This document shows positions 36,303-45,840 of a stretch of 64,000 bases of DNA, one piece after another. The stretch lies in contig CANCVE010000008.1 of assembly GCA_947381435.1 (NCBI GenBank), forward strand, positions 1 through 64,000. Reading direction: 5' to 3'. Below the pieces are notes generated by a model. It worked only from the letters and a program-made list of their open reading frames with translations. It was not told the DNA's origin and searched no databases. The position numbers and the translations under genes were made by a program. The DNA comes from Chitinophagaceae bacterium (GTDB lineage: Bacteria > Bacteroidota > Bacteroidia > Chitinophagales > Chitinophagaceae). The stretch's first letter is position 1. Each line of letters starts with the position of its first letter.

Positions 36303-38087
36303 ATGGAATACAGCGGACGCCTCTTTGATTGTATAGAATACCAGTTAGAAAACTTTCCGAAGGAGGATATGTTGGTTGCAAAAGAGAATGGTATTTGGAA
36401 AAAATATTCCACAGCACAAGTACAAAACCTTACAGATACACTGAGTGCCGGCCTGATGCAGCTAGGGGTTTCGGGCAATGATATGACTTCGGAAGGGGCA
36501 GATAAAATTGGCATTATTAGTAATAACCGCCCGGAATGGATGATAGTAGATATGGCAGTGCAACAAATAGGTGCCATACTGATACCCATTTATCCCACCA
36601 CTAGTTTGGTAGAAATAGAGTTTATACTGCGTGATGCCGAAGTAAAATATATGTTTGTTAGCAACGAAGAGATGCTGCAAAAGATAAATAGTGTAGCTGA
36701 TGCTGTGCCTTCCTTAAAAGGGATTTTTACTTTTGATAAGATACAAAACGCCCGCAACTGGCAAGAAATAAACACACTGGCCACTGATGAGAGCAAACAA
36801 ACAGTGCTATTGCTGAAGCAAGCGATACCTACATCTCACACTGCCACCATCATATATACTTCGGGCACTACTGGCGTGCCAAAAGGAGTTGTGCTTAGCC
36901 ATGAAAGTATTTATGCCAATGTTCGGCTTAGTAAAGAAAGTTTTCCGTTTGAAGATAATCCTACATGGCGTGTACTGAGTTTTTTGCCATTAAACCATGT
37001 TTTTGAGCGAATGGTTTCCTATATATATATGTATAGTGGTATTGGTATTTACTATGCCGAAAGTTTGGAGACCATTGGCGATAATTTGAGAGAAATAAAG
37101 CCTAATGGGTTTACAACTGTACCAAGATTGCTTGAAAAGGTTTTTGAAAAGATTATGCATAAAGGAAATGAGTTGCGGGGAATAAAACGCAGATTGTTCT
37201 TTTGGTCGGTAAGCATTGGGGGCAAATACGATAACCAAGTAAACCAAGGATGGTGGTACAATTTGCAGTTGGCAATTGCAAATATGTTAGTGTTTGGTAA
37301 ATGGAGAGATGCGCTTGGCGGAAATGTTTCGTTTATTGTTACTGGTGGCGCGGCTTGCCAACTAAAATTGATGCGTATTTTTAATGCAGCAAATATTCCT
37401 GTTTATGAAGGCTATGGTCCCACGGAAAATAGTCCGGTAATATCTGTAAACAGAAAATCTGTTAATAGCCATAAGTTTGGCACTGTCGGGCCACCATTAA
37501 ATGGGCTTGAAGTAAAGCTAGCAGCTGATGGAGAGATACTAGTTTCGGGACCTTGCCTGATGAAGGGTTATTACAAAAGACCCGATCTTACAGCCGAAAC
37601 AATTATAAATGGGTGGCTGCATACTGGAGATATTGGTGTTTGGGACGGTGATAGTTTAAAAATTACAGACCGTAAGAAAGAACTTTTTAAAACTAGTGGG
37701 GGAAAATATGTAGCCCCACAACCTATTGAAAATAAGTTTAAAGAAAGTCCTTTTATAGAGCAAATAATGGTGATTGGTGCTGACAAAAAGTTTGTAGGAG
37801 CATTGGTAGTTCCATCTTTTGAAACTTTAAAGGAGTGGTTGAGGGATAAACACATTCAATTTACTACCAATGAAGAGATAATTAATCATCCAGTTGTTGT
37901 GGTTCATTTTAATAGTATAATAGATACCTATAATAAACATTTTAATCAGGTTGAGCAGATTAAAAAGATTACCCTTTTGCCGCAAGAGTGGAGTGTGGAT
38001 ACTGGAGAACTAACGCCAAAATTAAGTCTGAAAAGAAAAGTGATAATGGAAAAACACGAAAAGGATTTGAAAAGTTTGTATGGATAG
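36303..38087 (+). CDS. Long-chain acyl-CoA synthetase (AMP-forming)
   Basis: A 594-residue adenylate-forming enzyme of the FadD/FAA type. The AMP/P-loop motif is TIIYTSGTTGVPKGVVLSH. GYGPTENSPVIS, GWLHTGDIGVWDGD and ITDRKKELFKTSGGKYVAP are the other signature blocks of the family. It activates fatty acids to acyl-CoA at the inner face of the membrane. Chain-length preference cannot be read from the sequence. Confidence 0.93.
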   Translation: MEYSGRLFDCIEYQLENFPKEDMLVAKENGIWKKYSTAQVQNLTDTLSAGLMQLGVSGNDMTSEGADKIGIISNNRPEWMIVDMAVQQIGAILIPIYPTTSLVEIEFILRDAEVKYMFVSNEEMLQKINSVADAVPSLKGIFTFDKIQNARNWQEINTLATDESKQTVLLLKQAIPTSHTATIIYTSGTTGVPKGVVLSHESIYANVRLSKESFPFEDNPTWRVLSFLPLNHVFERMVSYIYMYSGIGIYYAESLETIGDNLREIKPNGFTTVPRLLEKVFEKIMHKGNELRGIKRRLFFWSVSIGGKYDNQVNQGWWYNLQLAIANMLVFGKWRDALGGNVSFIVTGGAACQLKLMRIFNAANIPVYEGYGPTENSPVISVNRKSVNSHKFGTVGPPLNGLEVKLAADGEILVSGPCLMKGYYKRPDLTAETIINGWLHTGDIGVWDGDSLKITDRKKELFKTSGGKYVAPQPIENKFKESPFIEQIMVIGADKKFVGALVVPSFETLKEWLRDKHIQFTTNEEIINHPVVVVHFNSIIDTYNKHFNQVEQIKKITLLPQEWSVDTGELTPKLSLKRKVIMEKHEKDLKSLYG

Positions 38088-38161
38088 TTTAAGGAACTAT
38101 GAATACTATAAAATTACTAATTGGGATAGTAATCTTGCGTAAAAAGTGCCACATTTGCCAA

Positions 38162-38818
38162 ATGTTCAATCCAGTTTTATTTTATTGTTATGATGCTTAT
38201 TGCGGCTGGTGCTATGGTTTTAGCAACGTGATAAAGCAAATAGACACAGAGTATAGCAAGTTTTTAACTATAGAGGTATTGAGTGGAGGTATGATTTTGC
38301 CAGAAAAGCCTGTTCATATTGGCGCAACCGCTAGTTTTATAAAGCAGGCATATAAGACAGTAGAAGAATATAGTGGCGTTCAGTTTGGTGAAGATTATTT
38401 ATGGCACATTAACAATCCAGAAGAAAGTGATTGGTATCCCAACAGCGAGAAACCTGCCATTGCTCTATGTATATTGAAAGAATATTATCCAGAGAAACAA
38501 GTATCGTTTGCAGCCGATTTGCAATATGCCTTACACTTTGAAGGAAGGGATTTAACGGACAATGAATCTTACAGACATCTCATTGAAAAGTATGGCATAA
38601 ACGAAGAGGCCTTTTATACAAAACTAGGTAGCGACGAATACAAGGAGAAAGCATACTATGAGTTTCAGTTATGCAAACAATTACAAGTTTCTGGATACCC
38701 TTGTTTACTTGTGCAAACAGGAGATAGCAAGTTTTATTTGATAGCAAGAGGATTTACTGATTTTAACGACATTAATACAAGGCTAATGAATGTCTTGAAA
38801 GAAGTATTACATAAATAG
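38162..38818 (+). CDS. DsbA-family oxidoreductase
   Basis: A thioredoxin-fold protein with a helical insertion (DsbA_2/FrnE-like). The CGWC redox motif lies near the N-terminus (CYDAYCGWCYGFSN), and VSGYPCLLV is the cis-Pro loop. There is no signal peptide, so it is probably cytoplasmic. An in-frame ATG at 38099 would add 21 residues and has AAGGA just upstream. I prefer the ATG at 38162 because the family begins close to the CxxC strand; the longer form is the alternative. Confidence 0.8.
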   Translation: MFNPVLFYCYDAYCGWCYGFSNVIKQIDTEYSKFLTIEVLSGGMILPEKPVHIGATASFIKQAYKTVEEYSGVQFGEDYLWHINNPEESDWYPNSEKPAIALCILKEYYPEKQVSFAADLQYALHFEGRDLTDNESYRHLIEKYGINEEAFYTKLGSDEYKEKAYYEFQLCKQLQVSGYPCLLVQTGDSKFYLIARGFTDFNDINTRLMNVLKEVLHK

Positions 38819-38824
38819 GTAATC

Positions 38825-39286
38825 CTACCAATTCTTCATGTGCTCTTCTACTACACGTTCAGAATCTTTAGGTTGATGTTGTTGCCATTCGGGATCATAA
38901 TCAACAAACCAGCTAATCCACATACTTCTACTGATGCGCATGAATAAGGGTTGAAGTAAAAGTAAAACCCCTGCATTGATGGCAAGCCACCAGAAGATGC
39001 GGTTATCTTCCAAATTAAAGCCAATGGTAAAGAACCAAAGTGCAAAGGAAAGTCCAGAGAAAGCCACAGTCAATCCATAACTAACATAACTAGTGCCATA
39101 ATAGAATCCAACTTCAATCTCGGTTTGTTGATTACAACCGGGACAGCGATCATGCATATTTACATTTTCCCCATTTTTCAAATTATATGCAGCTTTAGAT
39201 ACAAATAAATCTCCATGCCTACAGCGAGGACATTTATTTTTTAAAAGACTAACTAAGTATGAGGACGTGTTTGTAGAAGTAGACAT
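38825..39286 (-). CDS. DUF983 family protein
   Basis: A 153-residue protein with two paired-cysteine knuckles (CPRC and CPGC, about 20 residues apart), probably a zinc ribbon, then two transmembrane helices (GLTVAFSGLSFALWFFTIG and the next). It matches DUF983 of Bacteroidota. The ATG at 39286 (MSTSTNTSS) is preferred over the upstream TTG at 39319. Function unknown. Confidence 0.85.
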   Translation of the reverse strand: MSTSTNTSSYLVSLLKNKCPRCRHGDLFVSKAAYNLKNGENVNMHDRCPGCNQQTEIEVGFYYGTSYVSYGLTVAFSGLSFALWFFTIGFNLEDNRIFWWLAINAGVLLLLQPLFMRISRSMWISWFVDYDPEWQQHQPKDSERVVEEHMKNW

Positions 39287-39357
39287 AAGTATTTGCTTGA
39301 AGGGCGGCAAGGTAACCAATATGGATTATTGAAAATAGAATAATAAAATACTTAGTA

Positions 39358-40647
39358 CTATTGAATTATTTTCTCCATTTGCATACTTCTAGAACCCTTT
39401 ATTAAGAAGTGAGTGTTGGTGAAATGTTGATTATCGAACCATTCTTTAGCCTCACTAGAAGAATTGAAATAGATAAATGGATGACTTATTCGTTTAAAAT
39501 CGCCTCCAACCAAGACAACATTATCCCAATTGAAACGCTTGATAAGTTCTACAATGTTTTCATGTTCCTCAACACTTATTTCACCAAGTTCCATCATACC
39601 TCCAATAAAAAGAACTTTCTTGTCGCTATCAAGTTTTGCAAAGTTTTCAATTGCAGCTTTCATACTAGTAGGATTTGCATTATAAGCATCTAAAATGATT
39701 GAATTTGTGTCTTTTTGTATCAATTGAGAGCGACTATTAGTAGGAGAATAGTTTTCGATAGCATATTTTATATTTTCATTGCTGACATTAAAATATTTCC
39801 CTATAGCGACGGCACATAACACATTAGGAAGATTATAATCACCAACCAATTGTGTTACTATTGATTCCAAACCTTCTTCACTATTAATACCTACTTTAAG
39901 AAAGGGATTGCTTTCAATTACATTTCCAACAATATCGCCTTCAATAGTGCCATACTTTACGAGGTTACTAATCCCGGCACTCATTTTTTGAAGATAGTCA
40001 TAATCCGAATTAATAAAAACAGTCCCTTTATTTGCTTTTATAAAACCATACAATTCACCCTTTCCCTTGCGCACACCTTCTATTCCTCCAAAGCCTTCTA
40101 GATGTGCTTTGCCACAATTTGTAATTAAAGCATGCGTAGGCACGGCATATTCGCAATATCCAGCAATCTCACTTTGATGATTAGCGCCCATTTCTATTAC
40201 AGCAATCTCAGCGTCAGACTTAATGCTTAAAATAGTTAAGGGAACACCTATATGATTATTTAGGTTTCCCTGAGTAGTATAAATTATAAATGAGGTAGCC
40301 AATACGGAACTCACTAATTCTTTTGTTGTTGTCTTTCCATTACTTCCAGTGATAGCTAAAACAGGTATATTAAGCTGTTGCCTATGGTGTTTTGCTAATT
40401 GCTGAAGAGCAATCAAAGTATCTGGCACAAGTATAATTCTTTCGTTTGCATTGCCAATTGTTTTATCAATAATTGCGTATGAAGCGCCTAATTCAAGGGC
40501 CTTTATGGCAAAGTCACTACCATTAAAGTTTGGGCCAGAAAGGGCAAAGAAAATATCACCTTTTTGTAGTTTTCTAGTATCGGTCTGAACCGAAGGGTAT
40601 TTTAAGAAGAGCTTATATAGATCTACTATCTGATTAGTTGCTTCCAT
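39358..40647 (-). CDS. murF: UDP-N-acetylmuramoyl-tripeptide--D-alanyl-D-alanine ligase
   Basis: A 429-residue Mur ligase that adds D-Ala-D-Ala to the UDP-MurNAc-tripeptide in the cytoplasm. The ATP loop is ITGSNGKTTTKEL; MGANHQSEI, NCGKAHLEGFG and DAYNANPTSMKAA are the MurF-specific blocks. It lies 85 bases downstream of gldJ in the same direction, an arrangement common in Bacteroidota, with a hairpin between the two. Confidence 0.95.
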   Translation of the reverse strand: MEATNQIVDLYKLFLKYPSVQTDTRKLQKGDIFFALSGPNFNGSDFAIKALELGASYAIIDKTIGNANERIILVPDTLIALQQLAKHHRQQLNIPVLAITGSNGKTTTKELVSSVLATSFIIYTTQGNLNNHIGVPLTILSIKSDAEIAVIEMGANHQSEIAGYCEYAVPTHALITNCGKAHLEGFGGIEGVRKGKGELYGFIKANKGTVFINSDYDYLQKMSAGISNLVKYGTIEGDIVGNVIESNPFLKVGINSEEGLESIVTQLVGDYNLPNVLCAVAIGKYFNVSNENIKYAIENYSPTNSRSQLIQKDTNSIILDAYNANPTSMKAAIENFAKLDSDKKVLFIGGMMELGEISVEEHENIVELIKRFNWDNVVLVGGDFKRISHPFIYFNSSSEAKEWFDNQHFTNTHFLIKGSRSMQMEKIIQ

Positions 40648-40680
40648 CGTAAAATATTGTAAGGTAAATGTCCTAAAATA

Positions 40681-40712
40681 AAAAAGTCACTCAATAAATT
40701 AAGTGACTTTTT
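40681..40712 (-). terminator. Terminator or attenuator between gldJ and murF
   Basis: AAAAAGTCACT (40681-40691) pairs with AGTGACTTTTT (40702-40712). Read on the minus strand it follows the gldJ stop and has a T-run, so it would terminate or reduce transcription into murF. Confidence 0.75.
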
Positions 40713-40731
40713 AAATATTGTTAAAGATTTA

Positions 40732-42285
40732 TTATCTTCTTTGTTTTCTTTGGGGGAAGATGTTACCCGTTTTAGTACTTGCTTTCAAATCTTCAGAAGC
40801 ACCGTAGTGTGTCATTGCGCAACGGAAACCAATAGTACTACTGCTTTGTTCTTCTTCTAAGAATCTTCTGCTGCCTGGAGCTAACCAATAAGGACCATCA
40901 TTCCAGCTACCACCTTTCACAACCCGAGATCTATCTGACACTAAGGTTGTAATACCATATCCGTAGTTAACCTGGCTAGTGCTATCACCATCCATGTAGT
41001 CTACTGCATAAGCTTTTTGGTAGTTTCTTCTATCTTTCAAAGCAGAATCAGATTCGAGAACCATTTTTATTCTACCAAGACTATCTCTAAGGTTACCTGG
41101 ACCACCGCTCATGTCAACCTTTTTAAATACGTTACCACGCAATGGGTTAAAGTCATCAGCTTCGATACTTGTAAGTGGTCTGTAAACATCTGCTACCCAC
41201 TCACTAACATTACCACTCATGTTGTATAAACCATAACCATTAGGCATATAAGATTCAACTTCTGCTGTTATTGCTGCGTTATCATTCAAGCCACCTGCTA
41301 CACCCATGTAGTCACCATTGCCACGTTTGAAGTTAGCAAGCATCGCACCTTGGTAACCTCCAGGTTTAGTGTTACGTAAGCTAGAGAACCCATCATCCTT
41401 CCAAGAATAAATTTGTTTGTTTTGAATGTTTTCTTCCCCACGTTGTGTTTTAGAAGGTTTTCTTTGTGGATTTTCAACTATATAACCATAAGCAGCATAT
41501 TCCCACTCAGCTTCTGAGGGAAGACGGTAATCTGCAAACATTACCCCATCTTCAAAACGAGGGTTTCTACCTTTTCCGTTCTCATCCTTGAATGGATTAG
41601 AAGAAGACTTAATAAGTGAACCGGGTTTAGCTTGGTATTCACCCATCAAATAACTTTTAGTTACAAAGTGATTATCATTCTGACCAAACATACTCTTACC
41701 AGATTGCTTATCATCTATTAACTTAAGTTTTTTCAATTCGTATTCATTCACGATATCTGTACGCCATTGGCAGAAATCGTAAGCTTGTCTCCAACTAACA
41801 CCAACTACTGGGTAGTAATTATAGGATGGGTGACGGAAGTAGTACTCTACATAAGGTTCGTTGTAAGAAAGAGATTTTCTCCAAACCAATGAATCAGGAC
41901 GCGCGCCGTTTAAAACCGCACTATACTTTGGAGTATCGGTAAACATGTGTTCAAGCCAATATAAATACTCACGATAGTGCACATTGGCAACCTCTGTTTT
42001 ATCAATAAAGAATGAGTTTACAGTAACTCTTCGTTGTACATTATTCCACTCCTGAAGAACATCTTCTTCTGTAGCTCCCATAGTGAACGTACCACCTTGA
42101 ATGAAAACAAGACCAGGGGCTACTTTGGTATCCTTTGGCTTAGCCACAGAAAAACCTCCCATTTTTTTATCCCCATACGTCATGCCTGTTATAGCAGACT
42201 TTTCAGCCTTAGGGCCGCAAGAGTATAAACCTACTACTGTGGTTAAGGTTAAAACAAAATTTGTTAAACGTGATGTTATTTGCAT
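40732..42285 (-). CDS. gldJ: Gliding motility/T9SS lipoprotein GldJ
   Basis: A 517-residue lipoprotein (lipobox GLYSC, Cys23) with a formylglycine-generating-enzyme (SUMF1) fold: FIQGGTFTMGATEEDV, YPVVGVSWRQAYDFCQWR, RLPSEAEWEYAAYG, YNMSGNVSEWVADVY, VKGGSWNDGPYWLAPG, TIGFRCAM. GldJ is an outer-membrane-associated part of the gliding and type IX secretion machinery. The FGE fold is structural rather than catalytic in this family. The gldJ-murF order supports GldJ over GldK. Confidence 0.9.
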   Translation of the reverse strand: MQITSRLTNFVLTLTTVVGLYSCGPKAEKSAITGMTYGDKKMGGFSVAKPKDTKVAPGLVFIQGGTFTMGATEEDVLQEWNNVQRRVTVNSFFIDKTEVANVHYREYLYWLEHMFTDTPKYSAVLNGARPDSLVWRKSLSYNEPYVEYYFRHPSYNYYPVVGVSWRQAYDFCQWRTDIVNEYELKKLKLIDDKQSGKSMFGQNDNHFVTKSYLMGEYQAKPGSLIKSSSNPFKDENGKGRNPRFEDGVMFADYRLPSEAEWEYAAYGYIVENPQRKPSKTQRGEENIQNKQIYSWKDDGFSSLRNTKPGGYQGAMLANFKRGNGDYMGVAGGLNDNAAITAEVESYMPNGYGLYNMSGNVSEWVADVYRPLTSIEADDFNPLRGNVFKKVDMSGGPGNLRDSLGRIKMVLESDSALKDRRNYQKAYAVDYMDGDSTSQVNYGYGITTLVSDRSRVVKGGSWNDGPYWLAPGSRRFLEEEQSSSTIGFRCAMTHYGASEDLKASTKTGNIFPQRKQRR

Positions 42286-42530
42286 GGTACTTGTTTGAAA
42301 ATGTATCCTTGTTATTAAAACCTAATTTTAAGATGCGAATATAGGAGAAAATGAATAAAAGTAAAAATTTCTATAAACATTGAAATCTTAACTTAAAGTT
42401 TATATGACATTTTAACAAATATTATATAAAACCAACTGCCTTTTGAATAATTAGTATCATAATGTAAATCTACGTTACTGTTTATCAAGATGTATTGAAT
42501 AAATTAATGTCTCTCAATTAATCTCTCTTT

Positions 42531-42538
42531 TACATTTG
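42531..42538 (+). promoter_or_regulatory. Candidate -7 box of gcvT
   Basis: TACATTTG followed by CAT, a perfect TAnnTTTG, 31 bases before the gcvT ATG. Confidence 0.5.
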
Positions 42539-42569
42539 CATTTCTTTTTCTTTAATCAATTAGTTATTT

Positions 42570-43646
42570 ATGGCACTCAATACACCTTTTACTGAAAAAC
42601 ACGTTGCTATTGGTGCAAAGATGGCACCTTTTGCAGGATACAACATGCCAATTAGCTACACAGGCATTAATGATGAACACGCTGAGGTTCGCAACAACGT
42701 TGGCGTGTTTGATGTGAGCCATATGGGAGAATTTATTTTGAAAGGAGATAATGCTTTAAACTTAATTCAACGGGTTACTAGCAATGATGCATCAAAACTT
42801 ATAAATGGGCAGGCTCAGTACAGTTGTTTACCCAATAATGATGGTGGAATAGTAGATGATCTTATTGTTTATTGTATAGAAGCCAATAAAGTTTATATGC
42901 TTGTAGTTAATGCAAGCAATATTGAAAAAGATTGGAACTGGATAAGTAGTTTTAATACAAACAATGTAGAGATGCACAATATCAGTCCTAAAACCTGTTT
43001 GCTTGCAATTCAGGGACCTAATGCTTGCAAACTACTACAACCATTGACTTCTATGGATATTACCAACCTTAAATATTACACTTTTGTAAAGGGGCCATTT
43101 GCAGGAGTAGATAATGTTTTAGTAAGTGCCACGGGTTACACAGGTGCAGGAGGCGTTGAAATTTATTTTGAAGATAGTAACAACTCCGCAAACATTATTT
43201 GGGATAAGTTGATGGCACTAAATATAAAACCTATTGGTCTTGGTGCTAGGGATACGCTTAGACTAGAAATGGGTTATTGCCTTTATGGGAATGATATTGA
43301 CGATGCTACTTCGCCATTGGAAGCCGGACTAGGTTGGATTACCAAGTTTACCAAAGACTTTACTAACAGACCGTTTTTAGAACAACAAAAGAAAGAGGGC
43401 GTTACAAAAAGGTTAGTAGGTTTTGAAATGATAGAAAGAGGAATTCCAAGACACGATTATCTTATAAAAAATGCAGAAGGAACCGAAATTGGAAAAGTAA
43501 CAAGTGGCACCCAGATTCCAGGATTAAATAAAGCCGTAGGATTGGGTTATGTTGCTATTGAACACAGTGCTATTGGTAGCAACATTTATATTGAAATAAG
43601 AAATACTTTGGTTAGGGCGGTTGTTGCTAAAGCTCCTTTTGCATAG
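42570..43646 (+). CDS. gcvT: Glycine cleavage system aminomethyltransferase (T protein)
   Basis: A 358-residue folate-dependent enzyme that takes the aminomethyl group from the H protein and releases ammonia and methylene-THF. [55 protein letters not shown] and [20 protein letters not shown] are conserved family blocks. gcvP and gcvH are not adjacent. Confidence 0.96.
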   Translation: MALNTPFTEKHVAIGAKMAPFAGYNMPISYTGINDEHAEVRNNVGVFDVSHMGEFILKGDNALNLIQRVTSNDASKLINGQAQYSCLPNNDGGIVDDLIVYCIEANKVYMLVVNASNIEKDWNWISSFNTNNVEMHNISPKTCLLAIQGPNACKLLQPLTSMDITNLKYYTFVKGPFAGVDNVLVSATGYTGAGGVEIYFEDSNNSANIIWDKLMALNIKPIGLGARDTLRLEMGYCLYGNDIDDATSPLEAGLGWITKFTKDFTNRPFLEQQKKEGVTKRLVGFEMIERGIPRHDYLIKNAEGTEIGKVTSGTQIPGLNKAVGLGYVAIEHSAIGSNIYIEIRNTLVRAVVAKAPFA

Positions 43647-43705
43647 GTTACCGTATTTCAATGAAGAGTGAATCTTATATTCACATGCTTATCTTAATTT
43701 ATTTA

Positions 43706-44299
43706 ATGAATTACTTAGCCCATGCTTATCTTTCTTTCGAGCAACCAGAAATTTTGGTGGGCAATATCATCAGCGACTACATAAAAGGCAAGAAACAATA
43801 CGACTATCCATTGCCTATTCAAAAAGGGATTCAATTGCATAGGGCTATAGACACATTTACTGATGGACATCCGGCTACTAAACAAGCTAAGAAATATTTA
43901 GCACCAGCTGTTGGCACTTATTCTGGAGCTTTCATAGACATTGTTTTCGATCATTATTTGGCATTAGATGTTAGTCGTTTTCCTACTACCGATGCCCTTT
44001 CAGTTTTTTCAGAAAATGCGTACCATACTCTGAATCTTTATCAAGACATCTTTCCAGAAAAGTTTCAAAGAGTGTTTCCTCATATGAAGCAAAACAATTG
44101 GCTTTACAACTATCAGTATGAATGGGGTATTGAAAAAAGTTTTGCAAGTATCACACGCAGAGCTACTTATCTCACCGAATCGGAAAGTTGTTTTGAACTA
44201 TGGAAAGAACATTATGATCCCATAAAGCAATTGTATCAATCCTTTTTCCCAGAACTTAAAGCGTATGCACTTGATTTTTTGCAATGCCCAAATAAGTAA
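43706..44299 (+). CDS. Acyl carrier protein phosphodiesterase-like protein (DUF479)
   Basis: A 197-residue HD-like helical protein of the AcpH/DUF479 family (MNYLAHAYLSF, GNIISDYIKG, GIQLHRAIDTFTDGHP, FDHYLALD). AcpH removes phosphopantetheine from acyl carrier protein. The conserved His and Asp residues of the N-terminal half are present. The upstream ATG at 43661 would add 15 unlikely residues. Confidence 0.88.
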   Translation: MNYLAHAYLSFEQPEILVGNIISDYIKGKKQYDYPLPIQKGIQLHRAIDTFTDGHPATKQAKKYLAPAVGTYSGAFIDIVFDHYLALDVSRFPTTDALSVFSENAYHTLNLYQDIFPEKFQRVFPHMKQNNWLYNYQYEWGIEKSFASITRRATYLTESESCFELWKEHYDPIKQLYQSFFPELKAYALDFLQCPNK

Positions 44300-44366
44300 T
44301 TCAATAAATGCTTTTTGTTCGAATGTGTTCCAGCCATTTTTTTTAGGTTCTAGCAGCAAAATGATA

Positions 44367-44552
44367 TATTTATGCCTAGGAAGCCACTTTTTAGCTTCCC
44401 GCACACCCAATTGTACTCAGAAAGTCACTTTCTAACTTCCCGTGAACGCAATTGTACTCAGAAAGTGGCCGTCTAGCCTCCCGTGAACACAATTGTACTC
44501 AGAAAGTGGCCGTCTAGCCTCCCACGAACACAATTGCTTCCAGACGGCGGAC
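44367..44552. repeat. Intergenic tandem array C: four units of 41 nt plus a partial one
   Basis: Units of exactly 41 nt start at 44367 (diverged), 44408, 44449 and 44490. A partial fifth follows from 44531. Each has CAATTGTACTCAGAAAGT, then GGCCGTCTAGCC, then TCCCGTGAACA. Units 2 and 3 are nearly identical. The array lies in the gap between the convergent DUF479 and LytTR genes and is GC-richer than the flanks. Remaining intergenic sequence (44300-44366 and 44553-44719) shows nothing notable. Confidence 0.92.
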
Positions 44553-44719
44553 TTTTTGAAAGGTATTGTACTTCGTGGATGAGTTATTTAAACCAATTCA
44601 AGTCTATCAAATAGTTAAGTTCTCTTGATTCCAAGACTATGACATAAGTGCATAAGAGAGTACCTTGGTTTTTATGTGATGAGTAAAAACACTTCTTATT
44701 GATTAACAAGAACGTACTT

Positions 44720-45415
44720 CTACGAGTTCTTCGCAATAGCGTCATCTAATGTTTTTCTGAAAGTATTACCAATTGGTATGGTATAAGTATCAATTGTTAT
44801 TTCGTTTTTACTAATAAAGTCTATCTGATTCATGGCTACTATATACGATCTGTGCACCCTTACAAAGTCGGCTGATAGTTTTGTTTCAAATTCTTTTAAG
44901 TTTTTAAGTGTGGTATGTGGGGTCTTTTTACCTTTTAAAAATACCTGCGTGTAGTCTTTTAGGCCAGAAAAAAACAGCACTTCATGAAGATCTATTCTTA
45001 TTAGCTTATAATCTGACTTGATAAATAAGAAATCTTTTTTCTCTAAAGTGTCTACTTTTTGAGCACTAACGATGTATTCAAAGATGTTCTTTTTGAGTGA
45101 TATAACCCTTTCTAAGCTAATGGGCGTTTGTAGGTAGGCAAATACTTGTTGGGCGTTTACTATGTTTTCTAATTCTGCACTATTACCACTACAAACTAAT
45201 AGGGGCCTGTTGTGTTGCTTTTTTAACCACTTTAAAATATTGTTGCTCAAGGAAGGTATTGAGCAAATGATAACAGAAGGTTGTTCAGTGGGCGAATTGA
45301 GGAGTGTAGCCTCATCTACAATTAATACATTGTTTGTAAAATCGGTAGTAGAAAGATAAGCTTGCAGAATGATTGCCTCGGAAAGCTCGTGGTGAATTAT
45401 GTAAAAATGAATCAT
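44720..45415 (-). CDS. LytTR transcription regulator with degenerate receiver domain
   Basis: A 231-residue protein. The C-terminal LytTR domain is clear (DFLFIKSDYKLIRIDLHEV, FVRVHRSYIVAMNQIDFI). The N-terminal about 115 residues have the receiver-like alternation but lack the phospho-acceptor: the strand that should end in Asp reads VIICSIPSL. No histidine kinase gene is adjacent, so it is probably controlled by something other than phosphorylation. Confidence 0.85.
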   Translation of the reverse strand: MIHFYIIHHELSEAIILQAYLSTTDFTNNVLIVDEATLLNSPTEQPSVIICSIPSLSNNILKWLKKQHNRPLLVCSGNSAELENIVNAQQVFAYLQTPISLERVISLKKNIFEYIVSAQKVDTLEKKDFLFIKSDYKLIRIDLHEVLFFSGLKDYTQVFLKGKKTPHTTLKNLKEFETKLSADFVRVHRSYIVAMNQIDFISKNEITIDTYTIPIGNTFRKTLDDAIAKNS

Positions 45416-45475
45416 GAGTAAACTAAAAATTGATTTGCAAAGAATACAAATATCTATGTTTTGGGATGAGCATAA

Positions 45476-45508
45476 AAAAAGAGGTTAACGTTACATTAAC
45501 CTCTTTTT
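45476..45508. terminator. Bidirectional intrinsic terminator
   Basis: AAAAAGAGGTTAA (45476-45488) pairs with TTAACCTCTTTTT (45496-45508), loop CGTTACA. On the minus strand it ends the kelch-DUF4907 operon. Confidence 0.88.
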
Positions 45509-45516
45509 ATTTATTA

Positions 45517-45840
45517 TTATTTTTCTATACCCAAACTGTCCAACTCATGAACAGTTACTGAGGGTAAAGAATGTTTTTGTTTTAACTTAACTATTACTAA
45601 CTCGGCTACTTTATTAGCCTGTTCTTCACTAACAAATTGCTTAGTGCCAATGATGGCAGGAATGTTTCGTTGGGTAATAAAAATCTTCTTTCCTACATAT
45701 ATTTCATACCCCCATCCACTACCAGACTTTATTACTTTCGATTCTATTTCATAGCTATTCTTCCAAGAAATATATGCCGAGGTAAAATAGGCTAATACCG
45801 AGAAAGCAAAAAGAATGTATATCCAGTTCTTTTTAATCAT
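45517..45840 (-). CDS. DUF4907 family protein
   Basis: A 107-residue protein with an N-terminal transmembrane or signal segment (YILFAFSVLAYFTSAYISW) and a small beta-rich domain (GWGYEIYVGKKIFITQRNIP, FVSEEQANKVAELV) typical of DUF4907. Its start overlaps the end of the kelch gene by 8 bases, so the two are translationally coupled and probably act together at the cell envelope. Function unknown. Confidence 0.82.
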   Translation of the reverse strand: MIKKNWIYILFAFSVLAYFTSAYISWKNSYEIESKVIKSGSGWGYEIYVGKKIFITQRNIPAIIGTKQFVSEEQANKVAELVIVKLKQKHSLPSVTVHELDSLGIEK

